Assembly (NCBI GenBank): GCA_900472175.1
Contig: UCHD01000030.1
Coordinates: forward strand, 1 to 64,000
Length of the DNA: 64,000 nucleotides
Source: Hyphomicrobiales bacterium
GTDB taxonomy: Bacteria; Pseudomonadota; Alphaproteobacteria; Rhizobiales; Rhizobiaceae
Direction of reading: 5' to 3'
Part shown: positions 9,655 through 18,562 of the stretch, piece by piece
Position numbering within the stretch: position 1 is the stretch's first letter
How the letters are laid out: each line of letters starts with the position of its first letter
Translations under genes and position numbers: made by a program
The notes under the pieces: generated by a model
Seen by the model: the letters and a program-made list of their open reading frames with translations, nothing else
Told to the model about the DNA's origin: nothing
The model's database searches: none

Positions 9655-10125
9655 ATGAAACTGAATGAAATCAAAGACAACGAAGGTTCGACCAAGAACC
9701 GCAAGCGTCTCGGCCGTGGTATCGGTTCCGGATCCGGCAAGACTGCCGGCCGCGGTGTCAAGGGTCAGAAGGCTCGTTCCGGCGTCGCCATCAACGGCTT
9801 CGAAGGCGGCCAGATGCCAATCTACCGCCGTCTGCCGAAGCGCGGCTTCAACAACATCTTCCGTTCGGATTTTGTTGTCGTGTCGCTCGGCCGTATCCAG
9901 ACCGCAATCGACGCCAAGAAGCTTGATGCTTCCAAGACCGTCGATGCTGCTGCTCTGACGGCTGCCGGCGTTATCCGCCGCGCCAAGGACGGCGTACGCG
10001 TTCTGGCCGATGGCGAACTGAAGACGAAGGTAACGATCGAAGTTGCCGGTGCTTCCAAGCCTGCGATCGAAAAGATCGAAAAGGCTGGCGGTTCGATCAA
10101 GCTGCTTTCGGGCGCTGCTGAATAA
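9655..10125 (+). CDS. rplO: 50S ribosomal protein L15
   Basis: L15 (156 aa) is a late-assembly protein. The glycine/arginine-rich N-terminus ([24 protein letters not shown], residues 20-43) and [18 protein letters not shown] are diagnostic. AGGGGG lies upstream of the ATG. A strong terminator-like hairpin begins 13 bp after its stop codon. Confidence 0.97.
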   Translation: MKLNEIKDNEGSTKNRKRLGRGIGSGSGKTAGRGVKGQKARSGVAINGFEGGQMPIYRRLPKRGFNNIFRSDFVVVSLGRIQTAIDAKKLDASKTVDAAALTAAGVIRRAKDGVRVLADGELKTKVTIEVAGASKPAIEKIEKAGGSIKLLSGAAE

Positions 10126-10138
10126 TTAGTTGCTGATG

Positions 10139-10171
10139 AACCGCCCGGGGTGCTTCACACCGGGCGGTTTT
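10139..10171 (+). terminator. intrinsic terminator between rplO and secY
   Basis: A 10-bp GC-rich stem (10139-10148 with 10160-10169) with an inner GTG/CAC extension and a CTT loop is followed by TTTT. The next gene, secY, starts 190 bp later, which leaves room for its own promoter. No -35/-10 pair in 10172-10362 is clear enough to call. Confidence 0.8.
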
Positions 10172-10362
10172 GCTCCCATATGAGAGCCTCACGGATTCGT
10201 GGCTGGTCAAAACCGGTCGCCAACATTAAAACGGGAGCCAGGTGAGGCGTGCGATTGCTCGATGCAGTCTTTCCAAGCCGGTTTTCACACACAGAACATA
10301 ACCTCTACCGGAGCTGACCGGGTTTCCCCGCGGGTTCCAACATTGGTTACGCGGAGAATTGC

Positions 10363-11703
10363 ATGGCTTCTGCAGCGGAACAGCTCGCCTCCAACCTGAA
10401 TTTTGCGACTTTCGCAAAAGCCGAAGATCTGAAACGCCGCCTCTGGTTCACCCTTGGTGCGCTTCTGGTGTATCGCCTTGGTACCTACATTCCGCTGCCA
10501 GGCCTGAACCCGGAAGCTTTTGCACAGGCGTTTGCCGGGCAAAGCGGTGGCATCCTCGGCCTTTTCAACATGTTTTCGGGCGGCGCCGTCGAGCGCATGG
10601 CGATCTTCGCCCTCGGCATCATGCCTTACATTTCCGCCTCCATCATCGTTCAGCTGATGACCTCCGTGGTTCCGTCGCTGGAACAGCTGAAGAAGGAAGG
10701 CGAGCAGGGCCGCAAGGTCATCAACCAGTACACACGCTACGGCACGGTACTGCTCGGCACGCTGCAGGCCTATGGCATTGCGGTCGGCCTTGAGAGCGGT
10801 AACGGCCTTGTTGTCGATGCAGGCTGGTTCTTCCGGATCTCGACCGTCATTTCGCTGCTTGGCGGCACAATGTTCCTGATGTGGCTCGGCGAGCAGATCA
10901 CGTCGCGCGGCATCGGCAACGGTATCTCGCTGATCATCTTTGCCGGCATTGTCGCGCATCTGCCGACGGCTCTGGCCGGTACGCTCGAACTGGGCCGCAC
11001 TGGCGCTCTTTCGACGCCGCTGATCCTCGCCATCATCGTCATGGTTGTTGCTGTTATCGCGCTGATCGTCTTCGTCGAGCGCGCTCAGCGCCGGCTTCTG
11101 ATCCAGTATCCGAAGCGGCAAGTCGGCAACAAGATGTTCCAGGGCGACACGTCGCACCTGCCGCTGAAGCTGAACACCGCCGGCGTTATTCCTGCGATCT
11201 TTGCATCGTCGCTGCTGCTGCTGCCGGCTACGCTTGCAGGCTTTGCCAACAGCGCTGCACTGCCGTCCTGGGCAACGACCATCGTTGCTGCTCTCGGTCA
11301 CGGCAAGCCGCTCTACATGGTGCTCTATGGCGGCATGATCGCGTTCTTTGCCTTCTTCTACACGGCTATCGTTTTCAATCCGAAGGACACGGCCGACAAT
11401 CTGAAAAAGCACGGCGGCTTCATCCTCGGTATTCGCCCGGGTGAACGCACTGCTGAGTACATCGATTACGTGTTGACGCGCATCACCGTGCTCGGCGCGA
11501 TCTACCTGATGTTCGTCTGCATTCTGCCCGAAGTCATGATCGCGCAGACCGGTGTGCCGTTCTACCTTGGTGGTACGTCGCTTTTGATTGTTGTCAGCGT
11601 TACCCTTGATACTGTAGCACAGGTGCAGGGTCACCTGATTGCCCAGCAGTATGAGGGGCTGATCAAGAAATCGAAGCTGCGTGGAGGAAAGAGGGGCCGA
11701 TGA
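10363..11703 (+). CDS. secY: protein translocase subunit SecY
   Basis: SecY (446 aa) is the channel-forming subunit of the Sec translocon in the inner membrane. Ten membrane spans can be placed. The first follows [25 protein letters not shown], and the C-terminal cytosolic tail is basic ([12 protein letters not shown]). GCGGAGA precedes the ATG at 10363. It overlaps adk by 4 bp (ATGA). The placement after the rplO terminator suggests a secY-adk-rpsM transcription unit. Confidence 0.98.
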   Translation: MASAAEQLASNLNFATFAKAEDLKRRLWFTLGALLVYRLGTYIPLPGLNPEAFAQAFAGQSGGILGLFNMFSGGAVERMAIFALGIMPYISASIIVQLMTSVVPSLEQLKKEGEQGRKVINQYTRYGTVLLGTLQAYGIAVGLESGNGLVVDAGWFFRISTVISLLGGTMFLMWLGEQITSRGIGNGISLIIFAGIVAHLPTALAGTLELGRTGALSTPLILAIIVMVVAVIALIVFVERAQRRLLIQYPKRQVGNKMFQGDTSHLPLKLNTAGVIPAIFASSLLLLPATLAGFANSAALPSWATTIVAALGHGKPLYMVLYGGMIAFFAFFYTAIVFNPKDTADNLKKHGGFILGIRPGERTAEYIDYVLTRITVLGAIYLMFVCILPEVMIAQTGVPFYLGGTSLLIVVSVTLDTVAQVQGHLIAQQYEGLIKKSKLRGGKRGR

Positions 11704-12296
11704 GACTAATATTTTTAGGACCGCCGGGTGCTGGTAAGGGAACACAGGCCAAGCTTCTGACGGAGAAATACGGGATTCCGCAGCTTTCCACAGGCGATAT
11801 GCTGCGGGCCGCCGTCCAGGCACAGACGGAAGTCGGAAAACGCGCCAAGGCTGTCATGGATGCCGGCCAGCTCGTTTCTGACGAGATCGTCAATGAAATC
11901 GTATCCGACCGGATCGATTCGCCCGATTGCGCCAAGGGTTTCATCCTTGATGGCTATCCGCGCACCGTTCCGCAGGCTGTTGCCCTTGGCAAGATGCTTG
12001 CAGGCAAGGGGCTTCGGCTTGATTCGGTTATCGAATTGAAGGTGGATGAAGATGCGCTTGTACGGCGCATCGAGAATCGCGTAGCAGAAACCATTGCCGC
12101 TGGCGGTACGGTTCGTTCCGACGATAATCCGGAAGCGTTCAAAAAGCGTCTTGTCGAGTATCGCGAGAAGACGGCGCCTCTGTCGCAGCATTATGCTGTT
12201 ACCGGCGAGTTGAAGACAGTTGATGGAATGGCGCCGGTCGAGACCGTCACCTCCCAGATCAACGCAATTCTGGCATCGGCTTCGGCAGACGCCTAA
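11700..12296 (+). CDS. adk: adenylate kinase, short-lid form
   Basis: Adenylate kinase (198 aa) catalyses ATP + AMP = 2 ADP in the cytoplasm. The P-loop [10 protein letters not shown] is at residues 7-16, followed by [10 protein letters not shown] and the AMP-binding [10 protein letters not shown]. The LID region is short and has no zinc-binding cysteines, in line with the sub-200-aa length (E. coli 214 aa). Its start overlaps the secY stop by 4 bp, with AGAGGGG as ribosome-binding site. Confidence 0.97.
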   Translation: MRLIFLGPPGAGKGTQAKLLTEKYGIPQLSTGDMLRAAVQAQTEVGKRAKAVMDAGQLVSDEIVNEIVSDRIDSPDCAKGFILDGYPRTVPQAVALGKMLAGKGLRLDSVIELKVDEDALVRRIENRVAETIAAGGTVRSDDNPEAFKKRLVEYREKTAPLSQHYAVTGELKTVDGMAPVETVTSQINAILASASADA

Positions 12297-12297
12297 A

Positions 12298-12321
12298 GGC
12301 AGTTCTTGAAAAAGGACTGCC
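12298..12321 (+). other. hairpin after adk, no T-run
   Basis: A 10-bp stem with one G-U pair (12298-12307 with 12312-12321) and a GAAA tetraloop starts directly after the adk stop. There is no T-run, so it is more likely an mRNA-stabilising or processing structure than a terminator. A TTGACT at 12328-12333 could be the -35 of a promoter for rpsM, but no good -10 follows. Confidence 0.4.
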
Positions 12322-12522
12322 GGGGAGTTGACTTTTGCGGTCGATTCCTTCAAAGACCGCGCTAACTCGCAGCATGCTAGGGATCGGCGCGGATTTCAAA
12401 GACGAAGTCCGGGCGCGATTCTTTTGACGTGTTCCGAACAGAACTTTCACAGTCGGCCTCTCAAAGGGCTGCATAACGAAGCACCTATTGCCGGATGGCA
12501 ACTGGAAGCAAGGAGAACAGGC

Positions 12523-12891
12523 GTGGCACGTATCGCTGGCGTCAACATCCCGACGAGCAAGCGCGTAGTAATCGCGCTTCGTTACATTCACGGGATCGGA
12601 GCGAAGTTCGCACAGGAAATCGTCGAGAAGGTCGGTATCCCGGCTGAACGTCGTGTGCACCAACTGACGGATGCTGAAATCCTTCAGATCCGCGAAACAA
12701 TCGACCGCGATTATCAGGTTGAAGGCGACCTGCGTCGCGAGACCTCGATGAACATCAAGCGTCTGATGGACCTGGGCTGCTACCGCGGTCTGCGTCATCG
12801 TCGTTCGCTGCCTGTTCGCGGTCAGCGCACGCACACCAATGCCCGCACCCGCAAGGGTCCGGCAAAGGCGATTGCTGGTAAGAAGAAGTAA
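12523..12891 (+). CDS. rpsM: 30S ribosomal protein S13
   Basis: S13 (122 aa) forms inter-subunit bridges and contacts P-site tRNA. The GTG at 12523 is preceded by AAGGAG and gives the family start (M)[14 protein letters not shown]; the open frame continues upstream to 12328 but that part is unrelated. The C-terminal [15 protein letters not shown] block is intact. E. coli has rpmJ between secY and rpsM; here adk takes that place. Confidence 0.97.
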   Translation: MARIAGVNIPTSKRVVIALRYIHGIGAKFAQEIVEKVGIPAERRVHQLTDAEILQIRETIDRDYQVEGDLRRETSMNIKRLMDLGCYRGLRHRRSLPVRGQRTHTNARTRKGPAKAIAGKKK

Positions 12892-12912
12892 TTTCCCGAC
12901 ATGGGGAATGCA

Positions 12913-12942
12913 GGGGCTGGCGTTCGACGCCGGCCTCTTTTT
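12913..12942 (+). terminator. terminator between rpsM and rpsK
   Basis: A stem of about 10 pairs (12913-12922 with 12928-12937, two G-U) with a TTCGA loop is followed by TTTTT. It starts 21 bp after the rpsM stop. The rest of the 239-bp gap holds a duplicated RNA-like element annotated separately. Confidence 0.75.
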
Positions 12943-12971
12943 GTAGTTTCGGATGGGCGTGGCTTCATGCC

Positions 12972-13003
12972 CCTCCGGTGGAGCTGCTGGTGTTACGGCA
13001 GTG
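12972..13003 (+). repeat. rpsK-leader element, copy A
   Basis: The unit reads CTCC-GGT-GGAG (12973-12983) followed by CTGC-(10 nt)-GCAG (12984-13001), that is, two adjacent small stems. It is repeated about 104 bp downstream with 4 mismatches over 30 nt. One pair of mismatches turns a T-A stem pair into C-G, so the pairing is kept. Confidence 0.6.
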
Positions 13004-13071
13004 ACGATATCGCCGCGCAGGCTGGGTTCTTCCGTCTGCGCACAATCTTGAGAATTCAGGGCAGGGGTTAT

Positions 13072-13107
13072 CCTCCGCCCGGTGGAGCCGCTGGTACTAC
13101 GGCGGTG
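13072..13107 (+). repeat. rpsK-leader element, copy B
   Basis: The second copy reads CTCC-(7 nt)-GGAG (13073-13087) followed by CCGC-(10 nt)-GCGG (13088-13105). Compared with copy A, the second stem has changed on both sides in a compensating way. It ends about 25 nt before the rpsK start codon, so it could affect ribosome access. I know of no named motif with this sequence. Confidence 0.6.
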
Positions 13108-13130
13108 CAGAGATCAACGAAAGGTATACC

Positions 13131-13520
13131 ATGGCCAAGGAAGCCACACGCGTTCGCCGTCGCGAGCGGAAAAACATTTCCACGGGCGTTGCTCACGTCA
13201 ACTCGTCGTTCAACAACACGATGATCACTATCACCGACGCACAGGGCAACGCGATTGCCTGGTCTTCGGCTGGTTCGAAGGGCTTCAAGGGCTCGCGTAA
13301 GTCGACCCCGTTCGCAGCCCAGATGGCTGCTGAAGATGCGGCCAAGAAGGCCCAGGAACACGGCATGAAGACGCTCGAAGTCGAAGTCTGCGGCCCGGGT
13401 TCCGGCCGTGAATCGGCTCTGCGCGCGCTTCAGGCTGCTGGCTTCATGATCACCTCGATCCGTGACGTCACGCCGATCCCGCACAACGGTTGCCGTCCGC
13501 GCAAGAAGCGCCGCGTTTAA
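13131..13520 (+). CDS. rpsK: 30S ribosomal protein S11
   Basis: S11 (129 aa) lies in the platform near the E site and the Shine-Dalgarno helix. The [15 protein letters not shown] and [18 protein letters not shown] motifs are followed by the invariant C-terminal [24 protein letters not shown] precedes the ATG. In E. coli rpsD follows; here rpoA follows directly and rpsD is absent. Confidence 0.97.
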   Translation: MAKEATRVRRRERKNISTGVAHVNSSFNNTMITITDAQGNAIAWSSAGSKGFKGSRKSTPFAAQMAAEDAAKKAQEHGMKTLEVEVCGPGSGRESALRALQAAGFMITSIRDVTPIPHNGCRPRKKRRV

Positions 13521-13620
13521 GTTTACGCATTCATCAAGCCGGTGAGGGGGCAACCTCTTCCGGCGCTTCAAGGCTCGGTTGTCACGATTGAATGGTGGCA
13601 ACGAACAGAAGGCAGAACAT

Positions 13621-14631
13621 ATGATTCAGAAAAACTGGCAGGAACTGATCAAGCCGAACAAGGTTGAGTTCTCGTCCTCCGGCCGCACCAAGGTTAGCCT
13701 TGTTGCTGAGCCGCTGGAGCGTGGCTTTGGCCTCACCCTCGGCAACGCGCTTCGCCGCGTTCTTCTGTCGTCGCTTCGTGGTGCTGCTGTTACCGCAGTG
13801 CAGATCGACGGCGTCCTGCACGAGTTCTCCTCGATCCCGGGTGTCCGGGAAGACGTGACGGACATCGTGCTGAACATCAAGGAAATCGCCATCAAGATGG
13901 ATGGCGACGACGCAAAGCGCATGGTTGTGCGCAAGCAGGGTCCGGGCGTTGTTACCGCCGGTGACATCCAGACGGTTGGCGATATCGAAATCCTCAACCC
14001 GAACCATGTGATCTGCACCCTCGACGAGGGCGCCGAGATCCGCATGGAGTTCACCGTCAACAACGGCAAGGGCTACGTTCCTGCTGACCGCAACCGTTCG
14101 GAAGACGCACCGATCGGCCTCATCCCGGTGGACAGCCTGTATTCGCCGGTCAAGAAAGTGTCCTACAAGGTGGAAAACACCCGTGAAGGCCAGGTTCTCG
14201 ACTACGACAAGCTGTCGATGCAGATCGAGACCGATGGTTCCGTCACCGGTGAAGATGCAGTCGCTTTCGCGGCCCGCATCCTTCAGGACCAGCTCGGCGT
14301 ATTCGTCAACTTCGACGAACCGCAGAAGGAAGCCGAAGAAGAAGCCGTTACCGAACTGGCGTTCAACCCGGCACTGCTCAAGAAGGTCGACGAACTGGAA
14401 CTTTCCGTCCGTTCGGCCAACTGCCTGAAGAACGACAACATCGTCTATATCGGCGACCTCATTCAGAAGACCGAAGCCGAAATGCTTCGCACTCCGAACT
14501 TTGGCCGCAAGTCGCTGAACGAAATCAAGGAAGTTCTCGCTTCCATGGGCCTGCACCTCGGTATGGAAGTACCGGCATGGCCGCCCGAGAACATCGAAGA
14601 TCTCGCCAAGCGCTACGAAGACCAGTATTAA
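13621..14631 (+). CDS. rpoA: DNA-directed RNA polymerase subunit alpha
   Basis: RpoA (336 aa) forms the dimer on which RNA polymerase assembles. The N-terminal domain (about 1-235) includes [23 protein letters not shown]. The C-terminal domain (about 250-336), which binds UP elements and activators, includes [23 protein letters not shown] and [14 protein letters not shown]. The ATG at 13621, preceded by AGAAGG, gives the family start MIQKNWQEL; an upstream in-frame start would add 14 residues. Confidence 0.98.
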   Translation: MIQKNWQELIKPNKVEFSSSGRTKVSLVAEPLERGFGLTLGNALRRVLLSSLRGAAVTAVQIDGVLHEFSSIPGVREDVTDIVLNIKEIAIKMDGDDAKRMVVRKQGPGVVTAGDIQTVGDIEILNPNHVICTLDEGAEIRMEFTVNNGKGYVPADRNRSEDAPIGLIPVDSLYSPVKKVSYKVENTREGQVLDYDKLSMQIETDGSVTGEDAVAFAARILQDQLGVFVNFDEPQKEAEEEAVTELAFNPALLKKVDELELSVRSANCLKNDNIVYIGDLIQKTEAEMLRTPNFGRKSLNEIKEVLASMGLHLGMEVPAWPPENIEDLAKRYEDQY

Positions 14632-14638
14632 CAATAAA

Positions 14639-14661
14639 AAAGGCAGGTTTTGACTGCCTTT
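14639..14661 (+). terminator. weak terminator between rpoA and rplQ
   Basis: An 8-bp stem (AAAGGCAG with CTGCCTTT) and a 7-nt loop lie 7 bp after the rpoA stop. The only T-run is the TTT at the foot of the stem, so full termination is unlikely. Confidence 0.45.
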
Positions 14662-14750
14662 CCCCGTCAAACAGCAGGCAAAAGTCTGCATGTGCCAGGA
14701 AACGGCAGGCCCAGACTGAAAAGGGAACCTGCAATTAAAGGAGAATAGCA

Positions 14751-15176
14751 ATGCGCCATGGTGTAGCCGGCCGCAAGCTGAATAGAACTGCAAGCCATCG
14801 CAAGGCAATGTTTGCCAATATGGCTGCTTCGCTCATCGAACATGAGCAGATCGTCACGACCCTGCCGAAGGCAAAGGAAATCCGCCCGATCGTCGAGAAG
14901 CTCGTTACGCTCGGCAAGCGCGGCGATCTGCATGCTCGTCGTCAGGCCATCTCGCAGATCCGCGACGTTGCTGTCGTCGGCAAGCTGTTCGATGCCATCG
15001 CAACACGTTACGCAACCCGCAACGGCGGCTACCTGCGCATCATGAAGGCTGGCTTCCGTCACGGCGACAATGCGGCTCTGGCCGTTATTGAATTCGTCGA
15101 TCGCGACACCTCGGCTAAGGGCGCCAAGGACATCGCACGCGTTGCTGCTGAAGCAGAAGCTGCTGACGCAGCCTGA
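14751..15176 (+). CDS. rplQ: 50S ribosomal protein L17
   Basis: L17 (141 aa) is a large-subunit protein near the tunnel exit. It starts [24 protein letters not shown] and has [25 protein letters not shown]. The C-terminal extension is Ala/Glu-rich, as in other alphaproteobacteria. AAAGGAG precedes the ATG. It is the last gene of the superoperon. Confidence 0.97.
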   Translation: MRHGVAGRKLNRTASHRKAMFANMAASLIEHEQIVTTLPKAKEIRPIVEKLVTLGKRGDLHARRQAISQIRDVAVVGKLFDAIATRYATRNGGYLRIMKAGFRHGDNAALAVIEFVDRDTSAKGAKDIARVAAEAEAADAA

Positions 15177-15202
15177 TCCGACAGGATCGTGCCTGATACA
15201 AG

Positions 15203-15240
15203 AAAAGCGGCCGGGTGGTTTTCCACCCGGCCGCTTTTTT
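15203..15240 (+). terminator. strong terminator closing the ribosomal superoperon
   Basis: A perfect 14-bp stem (15205-15218 with 15223-15236; core GCGGCCGGGTGG) with a TTTT loop is followed by six Ts. Read on the minus strand it also ends in TTTTCTT, so it can serve the convergent msrQ as well. Confidence 0.92.
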
Positions 15241-15269
15241 GCGTTCTGCCGTGATTTCGCCGGTTACGG

Positions 15270-15935
15270 CTACGGTGCGTCGCTGACTGTGCGCACGCTT
15301 GCAGTGGGCTGTGCCGCCTGGCGTTTGCGGCGCAGATAAGGTTTGCGCACCACACGCCAGCCAAGCAGCAGGGCGGTGAGTGCGAGATAGGTCGCCTGTT
15401 CCGGGCCGACCACCTTGACGGACATGGCGAAATGCAGGGCGCCTGCGGCTGTGATGACATAGGCAAGGCGATGCAGTTTCGTCCAGCGTTGCCCGAGCCT
15501 GCGGATCGACCAGGCGTTCGACGTCAACGCCAGCGGCACCAGCATGACGAGTGCCGCCATGCCAATGGTGATGAACGGCCGCTTGATGATATCGGCGACG
15601 ATTGCGGTGACGTTCAGCGCCTGGTCGAGCACCATATAGGTGAGGAAGTGCATCAGCACGTAGTAGAAGGCAAGCAGACCGAGGGCGCGCCGGTAACGCA
15701 GCCAGTTGACGCCCAAGAGATCACGCAGCGGTGTGATCGCCAGCGTCGCGACCAGAAACCGCAGTGCCCAGATGCCGAGCAGCTGTTCGAACTCCTTGAC
15801 CGGATTGCCGGGCAGCTGCCCGGTCGTACCAAGATAGAAGGCATAGGCCGCGGGAACGAACCCGAGGGCATAGAGAGCCCAGACGGAAGGTCCGTACAGC
15901 CGCCTTGGCAGGGAGGGGAGACGCGCCATCGTCAA
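15270..15935 (-). CDS. msrQ: heme-binding subunit of methionine sulfoxide reductase MsrPQ
   Basis: MsrQ (221 aa) is an inner-membrane b-type cytochrome that passes electrons from the quinone pool or flavin reductase to periplasmic MsrP. About six membrane spans and conserved His residues ([25 protein letters not shown]) fit the ferric-reductase-like family. Its start overlaps the msrP stop by 4 bp, so the two form an operon. Confidence 0.93.
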   Translation of the reverse strand: MTMARLPSLPRRLYGPSVWALYALGFVPAAYAFYLGTTGQLPGNPVKEFEQLLGIWALRFLVATLAITPLRDLLGVNWLRYRRALGLLAFYYVLMHFLTYMVLDQALNVTAIVADIIKRPFITIGMAALVMLVPLALTSNAWSIRRLGQRWTKLHRLAYVITAAGALHFAMSVKVVGPEQATYLALTALLLGWRVVRKPYLRRKRQAAQPTASVRTVSDAP

Positions 15936-16876
15936 AAATTCGCCGTCAGGTCCATGCCGCTATAAAGCCCTGCGACTTCATCGGCATACCCGTTGAACGG
16001 CAGTGTCGGCCGCCGGTTGGAACCGAAGAAGCCGCCGCCGCCGATGCGGTTTTCCGATGCCTGGCTCCAGCGCGGATGATCGACCGCGGGGTTTACATTG
16101 GCGTAGAATCCGTATTCGCCTGGCGCCGAGAGGTTCCAGGTGGATGGCGGCGGCGTCTCCGTCAGCGAGATGCGAACGATCGATTTTATCCCCTTGAACC
16201 CGTATTTCCATGGAACGACGAGGCGGATGGGAGCGCCGTTCTGGTTCGGCAGGGTCTTGCCATAGACACCGAGCGCGAGGATTGCCAGCGGGTGATTGGC
16301 TTCATCAAGGCGCAAGCCTTCGCGGTATGGCCATGGCAGCGGCTGGAAGAAACCGGATTGCCCCGGCATCTCTTCCGGCCGGACGACCGTTTCGAACGCG
16401 ACATATTTGGCACTGCCGTGCGGCTCGACCTTGTCCAGCAACGCTTTGAGCGGAATGCCGGTCCAGGGAATGACCATTGACCAGGCTTCGACGCAGCGCA
16501 TGCGATAGACGCGTTCCTCCAACGGAAAAGCCAGAAGCTCCTCGATGCCAAATTCCTTCGGCTTGCCAACGAGGCCATCCACCTTGATCGTCCAGGGGGT
16601 AGCCTTGAACGATCCCGAGTTTGCCGCCGGATCAGCCTTGCCCGTGCCGAACTCATAATAGTTGTTGTAGCCGGTCACATCCTTTTCCGGTGTCAGCTCC
16701 TCATCGACCTTATAGGCGCCGGGCCGCACCGTCAGGGCGGCGGCATGGGCGGAAAGGCCGCTTCCGGCAACGATCAGGCCGCCGGCCGCAGTACCCAAGA
16801 ACGCCCGTCGTTTGACGAAACAGCTTTCCGGGGTGATCTCCGAGGGGGCAATGATGGGGGGACGATAGGCTGGCAT
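15932..16876 (-). CDS. msrP: periplasmic methionine sulfoxide reductase catalytic subunit MsrP
   Basis: MsrP (314 aa) is a molybdopterin enzyme that repairs oxidised methionines in periplasmic proteins. The N-terminus [18 protein letters not shown] is typical. KRRAFLG followed by a hydrophobic stretch (residues 22-47) is a twin-arginine export signal. The conserved Cys in [11 protein letters not shown] (about C128) ligates molybdenum. Downstream msrQ overlaps it by 4 bp. It is divergent from the degP-like gene across a 198-bp gap. Confidence 0.94.
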   Translation of the reverse strand: MPAYRPPIIAPSEITPESCFVKRRAFLGTAAGGLIVAGSGLSAHAAALTVRPGAYKVDEELTPEKDVTGYNNYYEFGTGKADPAANSGSFKATPWTIKVDGLVGKPKEFGIEELLAFPLEERVYRMRCVEAWSMVIPWTGIPLKALLDKVEPHGSAKYVAFETVVRPEEMPGQSGFFQPLPWPYREGLRLDEANHPLAILALGVYGKTLPNQNGAPIRLVVPWKYGFKGIKSIVRISLTETPPPSTWNLSAPGEYGFYANVNPAVDHPRWSQASENRIGGGGFFGSNRRPTLPFNGYADEVAGLYSGMDLTANF

Positions 16877-17036
16877 CGAAATTCCTGACGTGTTTCAGCG
16901 AGAATGCTCAAGTGAAGTTCGCGGACTTTCCACCATCCCAAAAAGCCGCGAAAGCCACATTTTCGTGTACGCAGTGTGAGTGGTCGCTAATTCGGCCGGT
17001 ACAAGTGCCGCTGCTGTTTGCCTTTTTTCCGGCGAG

Positions 17037-17056
17037 ATCCTATCTGAACGTAGGAT
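17037..17056. promoter_or_regulatory. inverted repeat in front of the degP-like gene
   Basis: ATCCTA and TAGGAT arms separated by 8 nt end 18 bp before the ATG at 17075. It could be an operator or a short mRNA hairpin over the 5' leader. No regulator can be assigned from the sequence. Confidence 0.3.
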
Positions 17057-17074
17057 AACATTGGAGACCGTTTC

Positions 17075-18472
17075 ATGATCTTTGGCTGTCGGGCGCTTGC
17101 TGCCATCTTCCTTTCTCTCGTCGTTTCGGGCCCGGTAAGCGCTCAGGATGCGAAGGTTGTTCCGCAATCCCGCATCGAGATGCAGCTGTCGTTCTCGCCG
17201 CTGGTCAAACAGACGGCCAATGCGGTCGTCAACGTCTATGCTGAGAAGACCGTTCAGAGCCGGTCGCCGTTTGCCGATGATCCGTTCTTTGAGCAATTCT
17301 TCGGCCAGCGCATGCCCAATCGCTCGGAAAAGCAGTCCTCGCTCGGCTCCGGCGTCATTGTCGGCAAGAATGGCATCGTCGTCACCAATTATCATGTCAT
17401 CACCGATGCTGATAACATCAAGATTGCCTTGGCCGACGGCCGCGAATTCGAAACCACGGTCATGCTCAAGGACGAGCGGCTTGATCTCGCCGTGTTGAAA
17501 ATCAAGGCCGACGGTCCGTTCGAGACCGTGCCGCTGGGTGATTCCGATGCTGTCGAAGTCGGCGATCTCGTTTTGGCGATCGGCAATCCCTTCGGCGTCG
17601 GCCAGACGGTGACCAGCGGCATCGTTTCGGCGCTTGCCCGCAATCAGGTCATTTCTGGCGATTTCGGCTTCTTCATCCAGACCGATGCGGCGATCAATCC
17701 GGGCAATTCGGGCGGTGGCCTGATCGATATGAACGGGCAACTGATCGGCATCAACACCGCGATCTTTTCGCGCGGGGGCGGCTCCAACGGCGTCGGCTTT
17801 GCCATTCCGGCCAATCTGGTCAAGGTTTTCGTCGCTTCGGCCGAGGGCGGCAATGGCAGCTTTACCCGGCCGTTCATCGGAGCAAGCTTTGAGCCCGTAA
17901 CCTCGGAAGTCGCCGATGCGCTCGGGCTCGACCGGGCACGCGGCGCGCTGGTCACGTCCGTTATCGAGGGCGGTCCAGCGGAGAAGGCCGGCATCAAGCC
18001 CGGCCAGGTGATCGTTGCCGTCAACGGCATTGCGGTCGAACATCCGGACGCTCTGGGTTATCGTCTCACCACCGTCGGTATCGGCCATGTCGCCAAAGTC
18101 ACGATCAGCGACAACGGCAAGACCCGCGATATCGATCTCGCGCTTGCAGAGGCGCCGGAAACATCACCCCGCGACGAGCGGCTGATCGAAGGCCGCAATC
18201 CCTTCGCAGGCGCCGTGGTTGGTAATCTGTCGCCGCGGCTCGCCGATGAGCTGCGGATGCCTGCCTCATCGAAAGGCGTGGTGATTACCGAAATTAATCG
18301 TGGCTCGCCGGCAGCCCGCGTCGGTTTCCGGCCGAAGGACATCATCATCGCTGTCAACGGCACGCCGATCGACAAGTCAGCGACGCTTGAAACCATTGCC
18401 AAGGATGATCCGTCGCTGTGGCGCGTCGAGATCGAACGTGATGGCCAGCGCATCCGCCAGTTCTTCCGGTAG
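17075..18472 (+). CDS. periplasmic serine endoprotease, DegP/HtrA family
   Basis: A 465-aa S1C protease of the periplasm. A signal peptide (residues 1-23, ending VSAQ) precedes a trypsin-like domain with His107 (TNYHVI), Asp137 (LDLAVLKI) and Ser212 (NPGNSGGG). Two PDZ domains follow (about 260-350 and 370-460). The family degrades or refolds damaged envelope proteins. TTGGAGA precedes the ATG. It is divergent from msrPQ, another envelope-repair system. Confidence 0.93.
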   Translation: MIFGCRALAAIFLSLVVSGPVSAQDAKVVPQSRIEMQLSFSPLVKQTANAVVNVYAEKTVQSRSPFADDPFFEQFFGQRMPNRSEKQSSLGSGVIVGKNGIVVTNYHVITDADNIKIALADGREFETTVMLKDERLDLAVLKIKADGPFETVPLGDSDAVEVGDLVLAIGNPFGVGQTVTSGIVSALARNQVISGDFGFFIQTDAAINPGNSGGGLIDMNGQLIGINTAIFSRGGGSNGVGFAIPANLVKVFVASAEGGNGSFTRPFIGASFEPVTSEVADALGLDRARGALVTSVIEGGPAEKAGIKPGQVIVAVNGIAVEHPDALGYRLTTVGIGHVAKVTISDNGKTRDIDLALAEAPETSPRDERLIEGRNPFAGAVVGNLSPRLADELRMPASSKGVVITEINRGSPAARVGFRPKDIIIAVNGTPIDKSATLETIAKDDPSLWRVEIERDGQRIRQFFR

Positions 18473-18562
18473 TCATTTAGCCGTTTTCAGCGGGAGCAGA
18501 GAGCACAGGCATCTTGCTTTGGCCGTCATAGGACCGGCCGGAGCAGGATGGGGGAGTTGGAT

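Noticed and set aside
10285-11823. A 512-codon open frame antisense to secY
   Set aside because: It mirrors the codon pattern of secY on the other strand, has low-complexity Arg/Asp/His-rich composition and no family motif. The same holds for long antisense frames over rplC-rplD (779-1798), rpoA (13582-14808) and sdaA (40632-42353).
12328-12365. Promoter for rpsM at TTGACT
   Set aside because: The -35 is good, but no acceptable -10 lies at 16-18 bp; mentioned only as a possibility.
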